Shown piece after piece: positions 48,361 to 56,246 of a stretch of DNA of 64,000 nt. A model generated the notes under the pieces. It was not told the DNA's origin. It searched no databases and was given only the letters and a program-made list of their open reading frames with translations. Numbering within the stretch: the first letter of the stretch is position 1; every line of letters begins with the position of its first letter. The translations under genes were made by a program, and so were the position numbers. The DNA comes from Brevundimonas sp. (GTDB lineage Bacteria > Pseudomonadota > Alphaproteobacteria > Caulobacterales > Caulobacteraceae): the NCBI RefSeq assembly GCF_030704825.1, contig NZ_JAUYNX010000016.1:186001-250000 (forward strand), in the 5' to 3' direction.

Positions 48361-49310
48361 ACCTTGGCCTTCGTCTCTCGCACGCCCAGCACCCGGCAGA
48401 TCGCATAGACCAGGTCGGCGCGGTTCAATGTGTAGAAGTGGAAGTCGGCGAAGCCTTCCTCCTGCAGCCGGGCGCAGGTTTCGGCCGCGACCGAGGCGGC
48501 GATCAGCTTGCGCGTCTCCGGGTCGTCGTCCAGCCCGTCGAAATGGGCCGCCAGCCAGTCGGGCACGGCCGCGCCGCACGCCGCCGACATCCGCTTGAGC
48601 CCGGTGAAATTGGTCACCGGCATGATCCCCGGCGACATCGGAATGGTGATCCCCGCCGCCCGGACCCGGTCGCGGAAGCGCAGGAAGGCGTCGATGTCGA
48701 AGAAGAACTGGCTGATGGCGCGCGTCGCCCCGGCGTCGACCTTGGCCTTCAGCACGTCGATGTCATGGGCGGTCGACGGGCTTTCGGGATGGCCTTCGGG
48801 ATAGCAGCCGACGATGACGTCGAAGCCGCCCCTGGCCGTGATGGCGGCGGTCAGCTCGGTGGCGTTGGCGTAACCGTCCGAACGCGGAACATAGACGCCG
48901 CCGATGCCGTTCCCGCCGGGCGGATCGCCGCGCAGGGCCACGATGTGGCGCACGCCGGCGTCGCGATAGCCCTCGATGACCGCGTCCACATCCTCGCGGC
49001 TGGCCTCGACGCAGGTCAGGTGGGCGGCGGGGGTCAGGGCCGTTTCGGCCAGGATGCGCTCGACCGTCCGGTGGGTGCGCTCGCGCGTCGAACCGCCGGC
49101 GCCGTAGGTGACCGAGACGAACTCGGGCTCCAGCGGGGCCAGACGGGTGACCGCCTTCCACAGATTGGCCTCGGCCTCGTCGGTTTTGGGCGGGAAGAAT
49201 TCGAACGACACGCGGGGGCGCGACTGGTCCTGTCCGGCGCGGGCGACGGGGCCCAGCGGCGACAGCAACAGGGCGCGGGCCTCGGCCAGACTGCGGGGGG
49301 CGATGCTCAT
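48357..49310 (-). CDS. metF: 5,10-methylenetetrahydrofolate reductase
   Basis: This 317-residue FAD enzyme makes 5-methyl-THF, the methyl donor for MetH. It shows SFEFFPPKTDEAEANLWKAV at the start, VSVTYGAGGSTRERTHRTV, HLTCVEASREDVDAVI and GVRHIVALRGDPPGG, then QFFFDIDAFLRFRDRVRAAGITIPMSPGIMPVTNF. All of these are MTHFR motifs. Its ATG overlaps the sahR-like stop (ATGA at 49307), and its own stop overlaps metH-N, so regulator, metF and metH-N are translationally coupled. Confidence 0.97.
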   Translation of the reverse strand: MSIAPRSLAEARALLLSPLGPVARAGQDQSRPRVSFEFFPPKTDEAEANLWKAVTRLAPLEPEFVSVTYGAGGSTRERTHRTVERILAETALTPAAHLTCVEASREDVDAVIEGYRDAGVRHIVALRGDPPGGNGIGGVYVPRSDGYANATELTAAITARGGFDVIVGCYPEGHPESPSTAHDIDVLKAKVDAGATRAISQFFFDIDAFLRFRDRVRAAGITIPMSPGIMPVTNFTGLKRMSAACGAAVPDWLAAHFDGLDDDPETRKLIAASVAAETCARLQEEGFADFHFYTLNRADLVYAICRVLGVRETKAKV

Positions 49311-50269
49311 GCGACCTTGGCCTTGGTTACGTCGGGCCGCTCGGCGGTCCAGATCGAGACGGTCAGGCCGTCAGTGTCGGGGGGCAGGGTGATCGGGGGG
49401 GCGGGTCTCAGGCCCGCGCCGGACAGCCAGCGCTGCATCTCGGGATCGGAGAAACCGAGACGGCGATGCTGATGCTCTGCCCGCAGATGCTCCAGCTGGT
49501 GAGGCGCGAAATCGACGATCAGCAGCCGGCCGCCCGGCATGACCAGCCGCGCCGCCTCGGCAACCGCCGCGGCCGGATCGGCCAGGTAGTGCAGAACCTG
49601 ATGCACCAGCACCAGATCGGCGCTGTGTTCGGGCAGGCGGGTGGCGAAGATGTCGCCGTGGCGCAGTTCCACCTTCTCCAGACCGGCCCGGCTGACATTG
49701 GCGCGGGCGATGTTGAGCATGTTGTGGCTGAGATCCAGACCGACCGACATCCTGGCCGCCCGGCCCAGCAGGGTCAGCATCCGGCCCGAGCCGGTGCCCA
49801 GGTCCACGACCCGCTCGAAGGGGCCGTCGCCGGCGGCGCGCTGGATCGCCGCCTCGACGGCGGTCTCGCAGACATACAGGGAGCGGATGCGGTCCCACTG
49901 GGGCGCGACGCGTTCGAAATAGGCGCTGGCCGCGACCTCGCGGGTGCGTCGCACGTCCTCCAGCCGTCGATGGTCGTCGCCGTTCGCTGTCGCGTCCAGC
50001 AGGTCCAGCACGGTGTCGATCAGCCGCCGCGCCCGGGGATCCGACGACAGCCGGTAGAAGACCCGGGCCCCGTCGGGAAACCGCTCGATCAGGCCCGCGT
50101 CGGTCATCAGCTTCAGGTGCCGCGACACCCGTGGCTGGCTTTGGTCGAGGATGCCGGACAACTCCATCACCGACAGCTCTTCGCCCGCCAGCAGGGACAG
50201 CACCCGCAGGCGGGTCGGCTCGCCCGCGGCGCGGAGGGCCTCGACGGTCTGGTCGGCTGTCAATGACAT
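49307..50269 (-). CDS. sahR: SahR-like ArsR/methyltransferase regulator of methionine genes
   Basis: This 320-residue protein has an ArsR-type winged helix: VEALRAAGEPTRLRVLSLLAGEELSVMELSGILDQSQPRVSRHLKLMTDAGLIERFPDGARVFYRLS. A SAM/SAH-binding methyltransferase domain follows: VVDLGTGSGRMLTLLGRAARMSVGLDLSHNMLNIARANV, then DLVLVHQVLHYL and LVMPGGRLLIVDFAPHQ. That architecture, placed upstream of metF-metH, matches SahR, which senses S-adenosylhomocysteine. I annotate ATG 50269. A TTG two codons later (50263) has a better-spaced AAGGA and may be the real start. An operator-like double palindrome overlaps the start. Confidence 0.85.
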   Translation of the reverse strand: MSLTADQTVEALRAAGEPTRLRVLSLLAGEELSVMELSGILDQSQPRVSRHLKLMTDAGLIERFPDGARVFYRLSSDPRARRLIDTVLDLLDATANGDDHRRLEDVRRTREVAASAYFERVAPQWDRIRSLYVCETAVEAAIQRAAGDGPFERVVDLGTGSGRMLTLLGRAARMSVGLDLSHNMLNIARANVSRAGLEKVELRHGDIFATRLPEHSADLVLVHQVLHYLADPAAAVAEAARLVMPGGRLLIVDFAPHQLEHLRAEHQHRRLGFSDPEMQRWLSGAGLRPAPPITLPPDTDGLTVSIWTAERPDVTKAKVA

Positions 50270-50295
50270 ATCCTTATATAAAGATATCCTTATAT
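50268..50295. promoter_or_regulatory. Double palindrome, likely SahR operator
   Basis: Two overlapping 20-bp palindromes, each with one mismatched pair, occupy 50268-50287 and 50276-50295. Equivalently, the direct repeat ATATCCTTATAT occurs at 50268 and 50284, 16 bases apart. The AT-rich dyad is typical of ArsR-family operators and resembles, from memory, published SahR sites. It covers the translation start region of the regulator, so it may block both transcription and ribosome access. Confidence 0.75.
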
Positions 50296-50376
50296 GATTT
50301 GGCAAGGAAAATTGCTGGCCAGACCGCCGATCGGGGATCACTCTGCCCGGACGCGCTCCTGTTTCGTGAGGCTTCG

Positions 50377-50844
50377 ATGACCTTTCGTCCGATCGTTCCG
50401 GCGCTCGCGCTGGCTGTCGTGTCAGCGCTCGCCGCCCCGGCGCCGGCCCAGACGCCGCATCCCGGCGGGGGCATGGGCCTGCCGCGGACCGCGGCCGAGG
50501 TCCAGCCGTGGTCGGACCGGCTGTTTACGCGCCTCGACGTCGGTCAGGATGGGGCCGTCACCGGCGATGAGCTGACCGTCCTGACCGGGCCCCAGGCCGC
50601 GGCGCGGGGCGGATCGCGCCTGCGCGCCATGGTCGCCCAGTCGGATTCGAGCGGCGACGCCCGGATCAGCCGCGAGGAATTGGCCGCCGGCGCGCTGCGG
50701 ATGTTCGGTCGCATGGACCGGAACGGCGATGGGCGGCTGGCCGACGACGAACTGCCCCAGCCGCCGTCGCGTCCGGCGCCCGTGCCCATTCCGGCCCCGG
50801 ACCCCATGCCGACCTTCCCCGACAGCCCGCCCGACGGGGGCTGA
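50377..50844 (+). CDS. Secreted EF-hand protein
   Basis: This 155-residue protein has a signal peptide (MTFRPIVPALALAVVSALAAPAPAQ). EF-hand calcium loops follow: DVGQDGAVTGDEL, DSSGDARISREEL and DRNGDGRLADDEL, the last of which is canonical. A Pro-rich tail completes it (PQPPSRPAPVPIPAPDPMP). Periplasmic EF-hand proteins of this size are common in Caulobacterales; calcium binding is predicted and function unknown. The start at 50377 is set by the signal peptide; upstream in-frame codons run across the sahR-like promoter. It is divergent from sahR. Confidence 0.87.
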   Translation: MTFRPIVPALALAVVSALAAPAPAQTPHPGGGMGLPRTAAEVQPWSDRLFTRLDVGQDGAVTGDELTVLTGPQAAARGGSRLRAMVAQSDSSGDARISREELAAGALRMFGRMDRNGDGRLADDELPQPPSRPAPVPIPAPDPMPTFPDSPPDGG

Positions 50845-50868
50845 GGGCCCGACCGAATCCCGTCGGCT

Positions 50869-51795
50869 TCAGGCCACGGGCGTCTTCAGAGGCTCGCCCG
50901 CGAAGGCGGCCGTCAGATTCTGCATCAGCAGCATCAGCATGCCCTGCACGGCCTCGGTCGTCGCCCCGCCCGTGTGGGGGGTCAGCACGGTGTTTGGCAC
51001 GGCGGCCCAGCGCGCCGCATCCGTCGGCTCGTCCTCGAACACGTCCAGCGCCGCCTGGCCCAGCCGCCCGTCCTCGAGCGCCGCGATCAGGGCCTCCTCG
51101 TCGACCAGCTGGCCCCGCGCGACATTGACCAGAAGACCCTGCGGTCCCAGCGCCTCGATGACTTCGCGCGAGATCAGGCCGATGTTGCTGTCGTCGGCCT
51201 TGCAGGCCACCACCAGGATGTCGCTGTCCCGCGCCAGCTCGATCAGGGACGCGGCGCGCGGCCAGGCGGCCTCTTTCTCGCGCGGTCCCCACCATTTGAC
51301 CGTCATGCGCAACGCCCCGGCCCGCCGCGCCACCGCCTCGCCGATGCCGCCCAGCCCGACGATCCCGACCCGTTGGCCATGCAGCGACGGCGTGATCATC
51401 TTCGAATCCGCCGTCCATTCCCCGGCCCGCAGGGCCCGGTCGCCGGCCGCGATCTGCCGCCGCGCGGCGAGGATCAGGCCGATGGCGTGGTCGGCCACGT
51501 CCTCGTGGTTCACGCCCGGCGCATGGGTGACGGGCAGGCCGCGCGCCTTGCACCATTCGGTGTCGATGCGGTCATGGCCCGAGGTGAAACAGGCGATCAG
51601 CTGCAGTTTCGGCAGCTGTTCGATCAACGCCTTGTCGAGCGGAAACTCCCCGGCCACGACCAGCGCCCGGATCTCCGCCTGCGCCTCCAGCGGCGGCCCC
51701 TCCCAGAACCGGTAGACGGTCCACTGACTCTCGAGAAAGGCCGTCAGCGGCGCCAGATGCCGCTGCATGATCAGAAGGGCGGGGCGGTCGGTCAT
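50869..51795 (-). CDS. D-isomer 2-hydroxyacid dehydrogenase
   Basis: This 308-residue NAD(P)-dependent dehydrogenase resembles glyoxylate/hydroxypyruvate reductases. The nucleotide loop is VGIVGLGGIGEAVARRA. Catalytic residues sit in VNVARGQLVDEEALIAAL (Arg), DVFEDEPTDAARWAAVPNTVLTPHTGG (Glu and His), and the substrate loop TSGHDRID is present. I chose ATG 51795; a GTG three codons upstream is possible. It is transcribed after ettA on the same strand but is separated from it by a strong terminator. Confidence 0.92.
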   Translation of the reverse strand: MTDRPALLIMQRHLAPLTAFLESQWTVYRFWEGPPLEAQAEIRALVVAGEFPLDKALIEQLPKLQLIACFTSGHDRIDTEWCKARGLPVTHAPGVNHEDVADHAIGLILAARRQIAAGDRALRAGEWTADSKMITPSLHGQRVGIVGLGGIGEAVARRAGALRMTVKWWGPREKEAAWPRAASLIELARDSDILVVACKADDSNIGLISREVIEALGPQGLLVNVARGQLVDEEALIAALEDGRLGQAALDVFEDEPTDAARWAAVPNTVLTPHTGGATTEAVQGMLMLLMQNLTAAFAGEPLKTPVA

Positions 51796-51826
51796 GCCGC
51801 GCACCCTAGTCCAGTCGCGCTCAATG

Positions 51827-51857
51827 AAAAACGGCCTCCGGATCGCTCCGGAGGCCG
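51827..51857 (-). terminator. Rho-independent terminator after ettA
   Basis: On the minus strand the arms CGGCCTCCGGA and TCCGGAGGCCG (51857-51847 and 51842-51832) are followed by TTTTT (51831-51827), 9 bases past the ettA stop. Confidence 0.92.
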
Positions 51858-51865
51858 CATCGGGT

Positions 51866-53533
51866 TTAGCGCCCGAACTTCTGGAACTTGATCCGGTGCG
51901 GGATCAGGCTGTCGACGCCGAGGCGGCGCTTCTTGTCTTCCTCATAGGCTTCGAAGTTGCCCTCGAACCATTCGACGTGGCTGTCGCCCTCGAAGGCGAG
52001 GATGTGGGTCGCCAGACGGTCCAGGAACCAGCGGTCGTGGGAGATGACCACGGCGCAGCCGGCGAAGCCTTCCAGCGCCTCCTCGAGGTTCTGCAGCGTC
52101 TCGATATCCAGGTCGTTGGTCGGTTCGTCGAGCAGCAGCAGATTGCCGCCGGTGGCCAGGGTCTTGGCCAGGTGGACGCGGTTGCGCTCACCGCCGGACA
52201 GCTGGCCGACCTTCTTCTGCTGGTCGCCTCCCTTGAAGTTGAAGCTGCCGACATAGGCGCGGGTGTTGATCTCGCGCTTGCCGACCATCATCACGTCGGT
52301 GCCGCCCGAGATGACCTCCCAGATGGTCTTGTTCGGCTCCAGATCGTCGCGACTCTGGTCGACATAGGCCAGCTTGACCGTCTCCCCGACGCGGATCGTG
52401 CCGGCGTCGGGCTGCTCCTGGCCGGTGATCAGGCGGAACAGGGTCGACTTGCCGGCGCCGTTGGGCCCGATGACGCCGACGATGCCGTTGGGCGGCAGTT
52501 TGAAGGTCAGGTCCTTGAACAGAAGCTTGTCGCCGTACGACTTCTGCAGGCCCTCGGCCTCCAGCACCACATTGCCAAGGCGCGGGCCGGGCGGAATCTG
52601 GATCACGGCGTGGGTCTGGGTGCCGCGCAGGCTTTCCTGCTCGTCGACCATCCGCTCGTAGGCGGCCAGACGGGCCTTGGACTTGGCCTGACGGGCTTTG
52701 GCGCCCGAACGGACCCACTCCAGTTCGCGGGTGAGGGCGCGCTGGCGGGCTTCGGATTCCGACTGCTCCTGCACCACGCGCTTGGTCTTGGCTTCCAGCC
52801 AGCTGGAGTAGTTGCCCTCGTGCGGATGGCCCTTGCCGCGGTCCAGTTCCAGCGTCCACTTGGTGACGAGGTCCAGGAAATAGCGGTCGTGGGTCACCAG
52901 GATGACGCAGCCGGGGAAGGCTTCCAGGTGGTGCTGCAGCCAGGCCACCGACTCGGCGTCCAGGTGGTTGGTCGGTTCGTCCAGCAGCAGCATGTCGGGC
53001 TTGCTCAGCAGCAGCCGGGCGAGAGCCACGCGGCGCTTCTCGCCGCCGGACAGGTTGGTGACCTCCCAGTCGTCGGGCGGGCAGCGCAGGGCGTCCATGG
53101 CCATTTCGATGCGGCTGTCGATGTCCCAGACGTCGCCGGCGTCGATCTTTTCCTGCAGGGCCGTCATCTCGGCCATCAGTTCGTCGGTGTATTCCTCGGC
53201 CATCTCCATGGCGATGGCGTTGAAGCGGGTGACCCACTGCTTCTCCTCGCACCAGGCCTCGACGTTCTCGCGGACGTTCAGGCTGTCGTCGAGCTGGGGC
53301 TCCTGCTCCAGATAGCCGCGCTTGACGCCGTCGGCGGCGCGCGCCTCGCCGGTGAATTCCGTATCCAGCCCGGCCATGATCTTCAGCAGGGTCGACTTGC
53401 CCGAACCGTTGACCCCGACGACGCCGATCTTGGCGTCGTTGTAGAAGCTCAGCCAGATGTTCTCGAAGATCTTCTTGCCGCCGGGGAAGGTCTTGGTGAG
53501 ACCCTGCATCTGGAAAATATATTGCTGCGCCAT
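51866..53533 (-). CDS. ettA: EttA, ABC-F translational throttle
   Basis: This 555-residue soluble ABC-F protein binds the ribosomal E site and gates translation according to energy state. It has two ATPase domains: Walker A GVNGSGKSTLL and GPNGAGKSTLF, signatures LSGGEKRRVALARLLL and LSGGERNRVHLAKTL, Walker B MLLLDEPTNHLD and LLLLDEPTNDLD. The interdomain linker with charged helices (WLEAKTKRVVQEQSESEARQRALTRELEWVR) is the P-site tRNA-interaction motif, and an arm insertion in the first domain is present. Length and start (MAQQYIFQMQGLTKTFPGGKKI) match EttA exactly. Confidence 0.97.
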   Translation of the reverse strand: MAQQYIFQMQGLTKTFPGGKKIFENIWLSFYNDAKIGVVGVNGSGKSTLLKIMAGLDTEFTGEARAADGVKRGYLEQEPQLDDSLNVRENVEAWCEEKQWVTRFNAIAMEMAEEYTDELMAEMTALQEKIDAGDVWDIDSRIEMAMDALRCPPDDWEVTNLSGGEKRRVALARLLLSKPDMLLLDEPTNHLDAESVAWLQHHLEAFPGCVILVTHDRYFLDLVTKWTLELDRGKGHPHEGNYSSWLEAKTKRVVQEQSESEARQRALTRELEWVRSGAKARQAKSKARLAAYERMVDEQESLRGTQTHAVIQIPPGPRLGNVVLEAEGLQKSYGDKLLFKDLTFKLPPNGIVGVIGPNGAGKSTLFRLITGQEQPDAGTIRVGETVKLAYVDQSRDDLEPNKTIWEVISGGTDVMMVGKREINTRAYVGSFNFKGGDQQKKVGQLSGGERNRVHLAKTLATGGNLLLLDEPTNDLDIETLQNLEEALEGFAGCAVVISHDRWFLDRLATHILAFEGDSHVEWFEGNFEAYEEDKKRRLGVDSLIPHRIKFQKFGR

Positions 53534-53670
53534 GAGGTGCGGTGCGCCCTGTCGTCCGGAGTTTAGGGGAGGTTGGCGCGGGATGTAGCGACCGCCGCGC
53601 CGTGAGGCAAATGACTAGCCCCTCGACACGGCGGATTGAAGGCGGCCGGGAGGACGGACTAGGTGCGCCC

Positions 53671-54417
53671 TTATCCGGTCTTCCCAAATGAAGTCCACCC
53701 TGGCATTCCGCCGGATGCGGCGACCGCGAGTGGATCACTTGCAACCCCACCGATTTTGAACACCGGGGGCTTAAGGGGATAGTTCAGCGAGGCTTTGCAC
53801 TCGATGATGTCTATGACTTGGTTTTCTAGCCTATCCCAAACAACGGCGAGATCAGCTGATTCCGCAGGCACGATCATGTACCGGCCCGCCTCCGTGGATG
53901 TTCCTCGGGATTCGGGAGCTGGCATAAGGTGGCTTCGCCAGAATTCCTGCTTTTCCTTGGCTCTTTGCCTGGAGAGATGCCACGTCACACACGGGGATGA
54001 TCGTAAGCGATTTCCATCGTCGGCCAACGCCATGATGTGTCGTGCTCCTTCGATCAGAAAGCCGGAGCGCGTCATTCCTCGGGCCTCGGCAGCGACATCG
54101 ACTCGTTTCAGAAACTGAGCCCCGATGGAGATGTTGACCCTCACCGGGGCGTCTTCAACATCAGCATCAACCAGGATGCGACCGACCTCCTTAACGTCCG
54201 GATCGCCTTTGATGTCTTCCAGCGCGGTGGGCTCAGGAAATGCCTCTCCGTCCTCGGACATTCCCTGCAGATGCAAAGACAGGGCCTCACGCGCGGAAGC
54301 GGGTAGTTCCAGCATCGATTCTGCCCCCGTCACGCAGCCGGGAAGGTCTGGAAAGAAGGCGCTATAGCCCCCATCCTGATCTCCCTCGACGATGGCTACG
54401 TAAATCACAGTGGACAT
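53671..54417 (-). CDS. hicB: HicB-type antitoxin with C-terminal extension
   Basis: This 248-residue protein has a HicB pseudo-RNase fold: VIYVAIVEGDQDGGYSAFFPDLPGCVTGAESMLELPASAREALSLHLQGM. A ribbon-helix-helix DNA-binding segment follows (VRVNISIGAQFLKRVDVAAEARGMTRSGFLIEGARHIM). It normally neutralises HicA and represses the operon. The C-terminal 115 residues after DDGNRL are not part of known HicB proteins, which end near residue 130-150. They contain WDRLENQVIDIIECKASLNYPLKPPVFKIGG and no motif I recognise. Base composition is notably lower in GC, as in hicA. It follows hicA by 20 bases. Confidence 0.85.
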   Translation of the reverse strand: MSTVIYVAIVEGDQDGGYSAFFPDLPGCVTGAESMLELPASAREALSLHLQGMSEDGEAFPEPTALEDIKGDPDVKEVGRILVDADVEDAPVRVNISIGAQFLKRVDVAAEARGMTRSGFLIEGARHIMALADDGNRLRSSPCVTWHLSRQRAKEKQEFWRSHLMPAPESRGTSTEAGRYMIVPAESADLAVVWDRLENQVIDIIECKASLNYPLKPPVFKIGGVASDPLAVAASGGMPGWTSFGKTG

Positions 54418-54437
54418 TCGAACTCCTAGAAACGCAG

Positions 54438-54626
54438 TCAGCGGAAAGTAAGGCCGCTCTGCCGCTCAATACTCTTGAGAGTCCCGATCTTCAGGTCTCT
54501 CTTGGGGTGCGGGACGGTGACCCGGCCCGGTCTGTTCGGATGCTTGAACTGCGCGTGCGAACCCTTCGTAGAGATCCGCCGCCAGCCAGCCGCTTCCAAC
54601 ACACTGATCACGTCGCCGCTTTTCAT
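54438..54626 (-). CDS. hicA: HicA-type mRNA interferase toxin
   Basis: This 62-residue dsRBD-like toxin matches the YcfA/HicA family: MKSGDVISVLEAAGWRRISTKGSHAQFKHPNRPGRVTVPHPKRDLKIGTLKSIERQ. The catalytic histidine lies in the KGSHAQFKHP segment. Length is typical (about 60). The ATG at 54626 is preferred; an upstream frame start at 54710 would add Cys/Val-rich residues read through the operator repeats. HicA degrades mRNA until held by HicB, encoded just downstream. The toxin-first order is standard. Confidence 0.9.
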   Translation of the reverse strand: MKSGDVISVLEAAGWRRISTKGSHAQFKHPNRPGRVTVPHPKRDLKIGTLKSIERQSGLTFR

Positions 54627-54684
54627 GTGTGTACCTATACACACGCATGCAAGGGCTACAAGAGCAATACACACGAATACACAC
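54627..54684. promoter_or_regulatory. hicAB operator array of four TACACAC heptamers
   Basis: GTGTGTA at 54627-54633 pairs with TACACAC at 54638-54644 as an inverted repeat with a 4-base spacer. Two more TACACAC copies start at 54668 and 54678. Same-strand spacings are 30 and 10 bases, multiples of a helical turn, so HicB dimers could line up on one face. A -10-like TATAGG lies inside the first dyad on the minus strand. Autoregulation is inferred. Confidence 0.7.
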
Positions 54685-54728
54685 CAGCGGTGCTCGCCCG
54701 GTGGTGTCACGGCTGGAAGGCCACGCTC

Positions 54729-55478
54729 TCAGGCGCCGATGCCGCCGTCGACCAGGATGCTGGTTCCGGTGATGTAGCCGGCGCCCGGACCGGCGAGGAA
54801 GGCGACCGCCGAGGCGATGTCCGTCGGCTGGCCAAACCGGCCCAGCGAAATGCCGGCGAGCATGCCGGCGGCGTTGGGGCCGTCGGCGGGGTTCATGTCG
54901 GTGTCGGTGGCGCCCGGCTTGACCAGATTGACCGTGATCCCCTGCGGGCCGAGCTCGCGCGAGAGGCCGAGGGTGAAGGCCTGCAGCGCCGACTTGCTGG
55001 CCGAATAGACCGTCACGCCGCCGAAGGGCACGCGATCGGCCAGGACGCTGCTGATCGAGATGATCCGGCCGTCCGCGCCGATATGGGGCAGGGCCGCCTT
55101 GGTCGTCAGAATGACGCCGCGGATGTTGACGTTCAGCAGGGCGTCGATCTCTTCGAGGGACTGGTCGGCGAACGGGGTCCCGCCCGCGATGCCGGCGTTG
55201 TTGACGAGGATGTCGAGGCCGCCCAGCCCGGCGACGGCGCCATCGACCGCCCTGGCCGGTCCGTCGGTGGAGCCGGCGTCCGCCTGGATGGCGACGGCCT
55301 TGCGGCCCAGGGCGCGCAGTTCGGCGGCGAGGGCTTCGGCTCGGTCGGCGGACTTCTCATAGGTGATGGCGACGTCGGCGCCGTCGGCGGCCAGCTGGCG
55401 CGCGATCGCCGCGCCGATGCCGCGGCTGGCGCCGGTGACGAGGGCGCGTTTGCCGGCGAGGGGAAGGGAGGCGGTCAT
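54729..55478 (-). CDS. SDR-family oxidoreductase
   Basis: This 249-residue short-chain dehydrogenase has the cofactor loop KRALVTGASRGIGAAIAR, the NNAG motif (DILVNNAGIAGG) and the catalytic YSASK motif (GGVTVYSASKSALQAF). It resembles 3-oxoacyl-ACP reductase-type enzymes, but the substrate is unknown. The start MTASLPLAGKRALVTG at 55478 matches the family. An ATG ten codons earlier lies in the regulator-binding region. It is divergent from a TetR-family gene, which probably controls it. Confidence 0.92.
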   Translation of the reverse strand: MTASLPLAGKRALVTGASRGIGAAIARQLAADGADVAITYEKSADRAEALAAELRALGRKAVAIQADAGSTDGPARAVDGAVAGLGGLDILVNNAGIAGGTPFADQSLEEIDALLNVNIRGVILTTKAALPHIGADGRIISISSVLADRVPFGGVTVYSASKSALQAFTLGLSRELGPQGITVNLVKPGATDTDMNPADGPNAAGMLAGISLGRFGQPTDIASAVAFLAGPGAGYITGTSILVDGGIGA

Positions 55479-55488
55479 GGTCGGTTCT

Positions 55489-55514
55489 CTTTCTGTAATG
55501 ATCGACACAGAAAG
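55489..55514. promoter_or_regulatory. Inverted repeat between SDR and TetR genes
   Basis: CTTTCTGT (55489-55496) and ACAGAAAG (55507-55514) are separated by 10 bases. The dyad lies in the divergent promoter region, close to the SDR start, a plausible operator for the TetR-type regulator. Confidence 0.5.
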
Positions 55515-55588
55515 TCAGATGGAAAGCTTGCCTCCCTTCGTCAAGGGATTATGTATCGTTCGCTAGAAAAAGAGGTCCGAAAGACGCC

Positions 55589-56197
55589 ATGGCCGGCCGT
55601 CCCCGCAGTTTCGATCGCGACGAAGCCCTGTCCCGCGCCCTCCAGGTGTTCTGGAGCAAGGGTTATGCGGACGCGTCCATGACCGACCTGACCGGGGCGA
55701 TGGGGATCAATTCGCCCAGCCTCTACGCCGCCTTCGGCAGCAAGGAGAATCTCTTCCGCGAGGCGGTTCGGCTCTACACCGACACCGCGGGCGCCGACCT
55801 GTGGGCCTCGATGCGCGAGGCCGCGACGGCGCGGGAGGCGATCGAGGGCCTGCTGCTGGCGACGGCCGAGGCCAACAGCCGGTGCGACCGGCCCAAGGGC
55901 TGTCTGCTCGTGCTGTCGGGCGCCCACCCCGACGCCCTGCCGGACGGAGCCTGCGACGAGGTGGCGAAAATCCGGACGGATGCGATGGCGACGATGGAGG
56001 CGCGGCTGCGGGAGGGTCAGGCGGCGGGCGAGATCGCCGCGGACGCCGACCCGGCCGCCATCGCCGCCTTCTACACCACGGTCCAGCAGGGCATGACCTT
56101 CCGGGCCCGCGAGGGAGCCGCGGCCGACGAGCTGCGCGGCACGGCGCGCGCCGCCATGATGGCCTGGGACGGTCTGGCCGGCGTCAGGCGTCGTTGA
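55589..56197 (+). CDS. TetR-family regulator
   Basis: This 202-residue protein has a TetR HTH of the kind MAGRPRSFDRDEALSRALQVFWSKGYADASMTDLTGAMGINSPSLYAAFGSKENLFREAVRLY. The C-terminal domain has RCDRPKGCLLVLSGAHPDAL with a paired cysteine pattern seen in regulators of SDR genes that sense electrophiles or quinones; this function is inferred. It is divergent from the SDR gene, the typical target. Its end is 50 bases from the convergent histidine kinase. Confidence 0.9.
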   Translation: MAGRPRSFDRDEALSRALQVFWSKGYADASMTDLTGAMGINSPSLYAAFGSKENLFREAVRLYTDTAGADLWASMREAATAREAIEGLLLATAEANSRCDRPKGCLLVLSGAHPDALPDGACDEVAKIRTDAMATMEARLREGQAAGEIAADADPAAIAAFYTTVQQGMTFRAREGAAADELRGTARAAMMAWDGLAGVRRR

Positions 56198-56246
56198 AGC
56201 TGATCGAGATCCACCCGGCGTCTCCTTGCGGGGCAGGGTCCGCTAC

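Noticed and set aside
51767..53566. 599-codon frame antisense to ettA.
   Set aside because: It is the reverse reading of a highly conserved ABC-F gene.
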